A stretch of 23,361 nucleotides of DNA from CAYNYI01 sp964401455 (GTDB lineage Bacteria > Fibrobacterota > OXYB2-FULL-49-7 > CAYNYI01). Where the stretch lies: NCBI GenBank assembly GCA_964401455.1, contig CAYNYI010000044.1, positions 1 to 23,361 of the forward strand. The letters run 5' to 3'. The stretch's first letter is position 1; each line of letters opens with the position of its first letter. Under the pieces are notes generated by a model. The model saw nothing but the letters and a program-made list of their open reading frames with translations. It did not search any database and was not told where the DNA came from. The position numbers and the translations under genes are program-made. Positions 21,228 through 23,361 of this stretch are shown here, piece by piece.

Positions 21228-22292
21228 TTAAAGTGTCGCGACGGTATCCGCCACAAAATCCCCGAGTTCCGAAGTGCTCATTCCCATTTTCCCTGCGGCC
21301 ATGGATTTTACTTTACCGCTTTCCATAACCTTGTAAACCGCTTTATCAATAAGAGCGGCGGCGCTGTCCTCACCGATTGTCTCAAGCATCATCTGTACCG
21401 AACAAATCGAAGCCAGCGGATTTATAACGTTCTTCCCCTGATACTTGGGAGCGGATCCGCCTATCGGCTCGAACATGGAAACACCTTCCGGGTTTATGTT
21501 CCCGCCGGCGGCTATCCCCATTCCGCCCTGTATCATGGCACCGAGATCGGTTATAATGTCACCGAAAAGATTTGATGTAACAATAACGTCGAACCATTCC
21601 GGATTCTTGACCATCCACATAGTGGTAGCGTCAACATGCGCGTAATCTCTTTTTATTTCAGGATAATCTTTTTGCCCCATTTCCTCATGCGAACGCACCC
21701 AGAGATCCCCGACTTCAGTCAAGACATTACATTTGTGACAAAGCGTAAGAGTTTTCTCCCTGTTACGTTTTTTAGTAAGCTCATATGCATATTTTATACA
21801 CCTGTCAACAACAGGACGCGAATATGTCATAACCTGCGTGGCGACCTCAAGCGGAGTATTCTTCATGGTCGTGCCGCCGATACCTGTATATATTCCTCCT
21901 GTATTCTCACGAACAATCACAAAATCCACCTCTTTTGGTCCTTTGTCCTTTATCGGGGTCCATACGTTCGGATAAAGCTTAACCGGACGAAGATTGATGT
22001 ATTGGTCCAGAGCAAAACGGGCTTTTAGAAGTATGCCAAGTTCGAGTATTCCCGGCTTTACGCTCGGGTGGCCAATGGCGCCGAGGATAATGGAATCAAA
22101 TTTTTTAAGGTCTTCTATGGCATCATCGGGGAGAAGCTCGCCCTTTGCGAGATACCGCTCAGCCCCGAAATCAAAATCCTCGGTCTCATATTTAAACCCG
22201 GATTTAGCCGCTACCGCCTCAAGAACCTTAAGCGCTTCAGCCACGACTTCCGGACCGGTCCCGTCACCGGGCATTACTGCAAATTTGTACAT
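21228..22292 (-). CDS. leuB: 3-isopropylmalate dehydrogenase
   Basis: The protein has 354 residues from the second of two adjacent ATG codons (22292), which is 5 bases from GGAG; the first ATG at 22295 is only 2 bases away. The decarboxylating dehydrogenase fold is shown by VMPGDGTGPEVVAEALKVLE, ILGAIGHPSVKPG, DQYINLRPVKLYP, VIVRENTGGIYTGIGG, TLCHKCNVL, IVTSNLFGDIITDLGAM and EPIGGSAPKYQGKN. The RENTGGIYTG loop is nearer to the tartrate/homoisocitrate branch than the usual RELTGGIYFG of LeuB, but the leuC-leuD-ilvE-cimA context supports isopropylmalate and probably also methylmalate as substrate. It oxidises and decarboxylates these acids with NAD. Confidence 0.9.
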   Translation of the reverse strand: MYKFAVMPGDGTGPEVVAEALKVLEAVAAKSGFKYETEDFDFGAERYLAKGELLPDDAIEDLKKFDSIILGAIGHPSVKPGILELGILLKARFALDQYINLRPVKLYPNVWTPIKDKGPKEVDFVIVRENTGGIYTGIGGTTMKNTPLEVATQVMTYSRPVVDRCIKYAYELTKKRNREKTLTLCHKCNVLTEVGDLWVRSHEEMGQKDYPEIKRDYAHVDATTMWMVKNPEWFDVIVTSNLFGDIITDLGAMIQGGMGIAAGGNINPEGVSMFEPIGGSAPKYQGKNVINPLASICSVQMMLETIGEDSAAALIDKAVYKVMESGKVKSMAAGKMGMSTSELGDFVADTVATL

Positions 22293-22373
22293 CATCTCTC
22301 CTTTTTACAAAAAATAAAATAAGTCAGCAGTTAAATCTTTTTACGTCATTAATACAGAAAATGGAGTTTTTCA

Positions 22374-22901
22374 TCAATAATTCTCATCGGCATAATTTAT
22401 CCATCCTCCGGCGCGCACAAGCTTATCGTCGAATTCGGATATTTCAAAAGAGGTTTCGTATTCTCCGCCGTCTCCGGAGACTTTAATCTTCCGGTATTCA
22501 AAATTGACATTTACAAAGGCGCTTTCCGCGCCGGCAAACTCAAAAATCCTTGATATTTCTTTTTCCGGAAGCTCGACAGCCATCATTCCGCAGTTGAACA
22601 TATTCTGCCTGAATATACGGGCAAAACTTTCCGCTATCACTATATTTATACCGTTAACTTCAAGTGCCCAGGGAGCATGTTCTCTTGAAGAGCCGCATCC
22701 GAAATTCTTGCGGGTAATAACGGCGCCCGCTTTTTTATCAAGAACCGTTTCCTTTTCAAACCCATCTAATTCGAGGTCTTCAAGAAGATAAGGCTTAAGG
22801 TCCTCTTTGGAAATCTCATTGAGATATTTCGCGGGTATTATCTCATCGGTATTTATGTCTGAACGGTCCAGAAAAACCGCTTTTCCTCCGAAATCTTTCA
22901 T
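22374..22901 (-). CDS. leuD: 3-isopropylmalate dehydratase small subunit
   Basis: The protein has 175 residues, the usual length for the short (archaeal/anaerobe type) small subunit. It has the swivel-domain landmarks DRSDINTDEIIPAKYL, then VITRKNFGCGSSREHAPWAL, VIAESFARIFRQNMFNCGMM and ELPEKEISRIF. With LeuC it forms the isomerase that converts 2- to 3-isopropylmalate and citramalate to methylmalate. The ATG at 22901 is preceded by CGGAG. leuC stops 17 bases upstream. An 81-base gap with no recognisable signal separates it from leuB. Confidence 0.95.
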   Translation of the reverse strand: MKDFGGKAVFLDRSDINTDEIIPAKYLNEISKEDLKPYLLEDLELDGFEKETVLDKKAGAVITRKNFGCGSSREHAPWALEVNGINIVIAESFARIFRQNMFNCGMMAVELPEKEISRIFEFAGAESAFVNVNFEYRKIKVSGDGGEYETSFEISEFDDKLVRAGGWINYADENY

Positions 22902-22918
22902 TTCATGTTCTCCGTTTC

Positions 22919-23361
22919 TCAGATTTCATCAACCGGGAAAATGCATCCTTTGACCGCCGCGGCCGCAGCCGAAGCGGGACTCATGAGGTGAACCATTCCT
23001 CCCTTACCCATTCTTCCGTTGAAATTTCTGTTTGTTGTGGAAGCGCAGCTCTCCCCGGGGGCAAGGACTCCGTTACTCATTCCGAGACAGGCGCCGCAGG
23101 TCGGGTTTGTAACACAGAAACCGGCTTCCATAAATATTTTTATAAGACCTTCTTCTTCGGCGTCACTGAAAACTTTCGGTGTCGCCGGAGAAACAATGCC
23201 GCGCACCCCGTCCGCGAGTGTTTTCCCTTTTAGAATATCCGCGGCGGCACGGAGGTCGCTGAGTCTTCCGTAGTTCAGCCTCCGATTTTAGACTGGTTCT
23301 TAACGTTTCCCTTTAGTTTCCCCTTTGTTTTTTCCTTATCGGGGTTATTCCCGACCTTTCC
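22919..23361 (-). CDS. leuC: 3-isopropylmalate dehydratase large subunit, C-terminal part (partial)
   Basis: The C-terminal third of LeuC is seen: GRLSDLRAAADILKGKTLAD, VSPATPKVFSDAEEEGL, CVTNPTCGACLGMSNGVLAP, STTNRNFNGRMGKGGMVHLM and SPASAAAAAVKGCIFPVDEI. The Cys-Gly-Ala-Cys pair would hold two of the three iron-sulfur cluster cysteines. Upstream of about 23280 the frame breaks: the expected Ile-Gly-Ser-Cys-Thr-Asn-Gly-Arg block appears only in pieces, with TGA in place of the third cluster cysteine codon and one base missing. A stop at 23290-23288 lies in the main frame. The last 80 bases of the window are purine-rich on this strand and still faintly LeuC-like, so sequence error at a contig end is more likely than a true pseudogene. 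Confidence 0.85.

Overview
The window looks like a chromosomal segment of a Gram-negative bacterium with moderate G+C. Supporting this are secreted and lipoprotein-type proteins with Ig-like domains, an outer-membrane-type protein, UppP, and the remnant of a FlgD-like/type IX-like C-terminal sorting domain (Asn-Pro-Phe-Asn-Pro). That domain type is typical of the FCB group and related candidate phyla, but the taxonomic placement is inference only. Almost all intact genes are on the minus strand.

Right part (about 11.4 kb to the end) is compact housekeeping DNA. Read right to left it is leuC (partial), leuD, leuB, ilvE and cimA, then a STAS protein, a secreted protein of unknown function, uppP, a HIT hydrolase, a glycerate kinase and a YkgJ-type cysteine-cluster protein. 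These are linked by short gaps or 4-base overlaps. A strong sigma70-like promoter follows, overlapping the end of the YkgJ-type gene, and drives a metallophosphatase-like secreted protein and a lipoprotein. Another promoter drives a second STAS protein and a GT4 glycosyltransferase. CimA, LeuCD, LeuB and IlvE together fit the pyruvate/citramalate route to isoleucine, with LeuBCD also serving leucine synthesis.

Left part (about 1 to 11.4 kb) is accessory and mostly AT-rich. It holds (a) a broken cas3 start at the left edge; (b) two tandem paralogous membrane miniproteins of 35 and 36 residues with an almost duplicated 5' leader, directly downstream of a secreted trypsin-like protease whose gene is split by a one-base frameshift; (c) a region of gene debris (a GT4 fragment and a secreted-protein fragment with the sorting domain) plus a surface-glycan-like module (B12-type radical SAM enzyme, GT2 glycosyltransferase, multi-pass membrane protein), bounded by two 98-99 bp near-identical repeats that look like the left end of an insertion sequence; (d) an outer-membrane-like protein; and (e) a two-gene DUF5131 (phage Gp37/Gp68)-TcmP cassette. 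The cassette sits against the 3' end of the GT4 gene and is bounded by diverged direct repeats that copy the last codons and downstream region of that gene.

The most novel items are the tandem miniproteins with their conserved hairpin-bearing leader and the repeat-bounded TcmP-DUF5131 cassette. The right-hand 80 bases disrupt leuC and may be poor-quality contig-end sequence.
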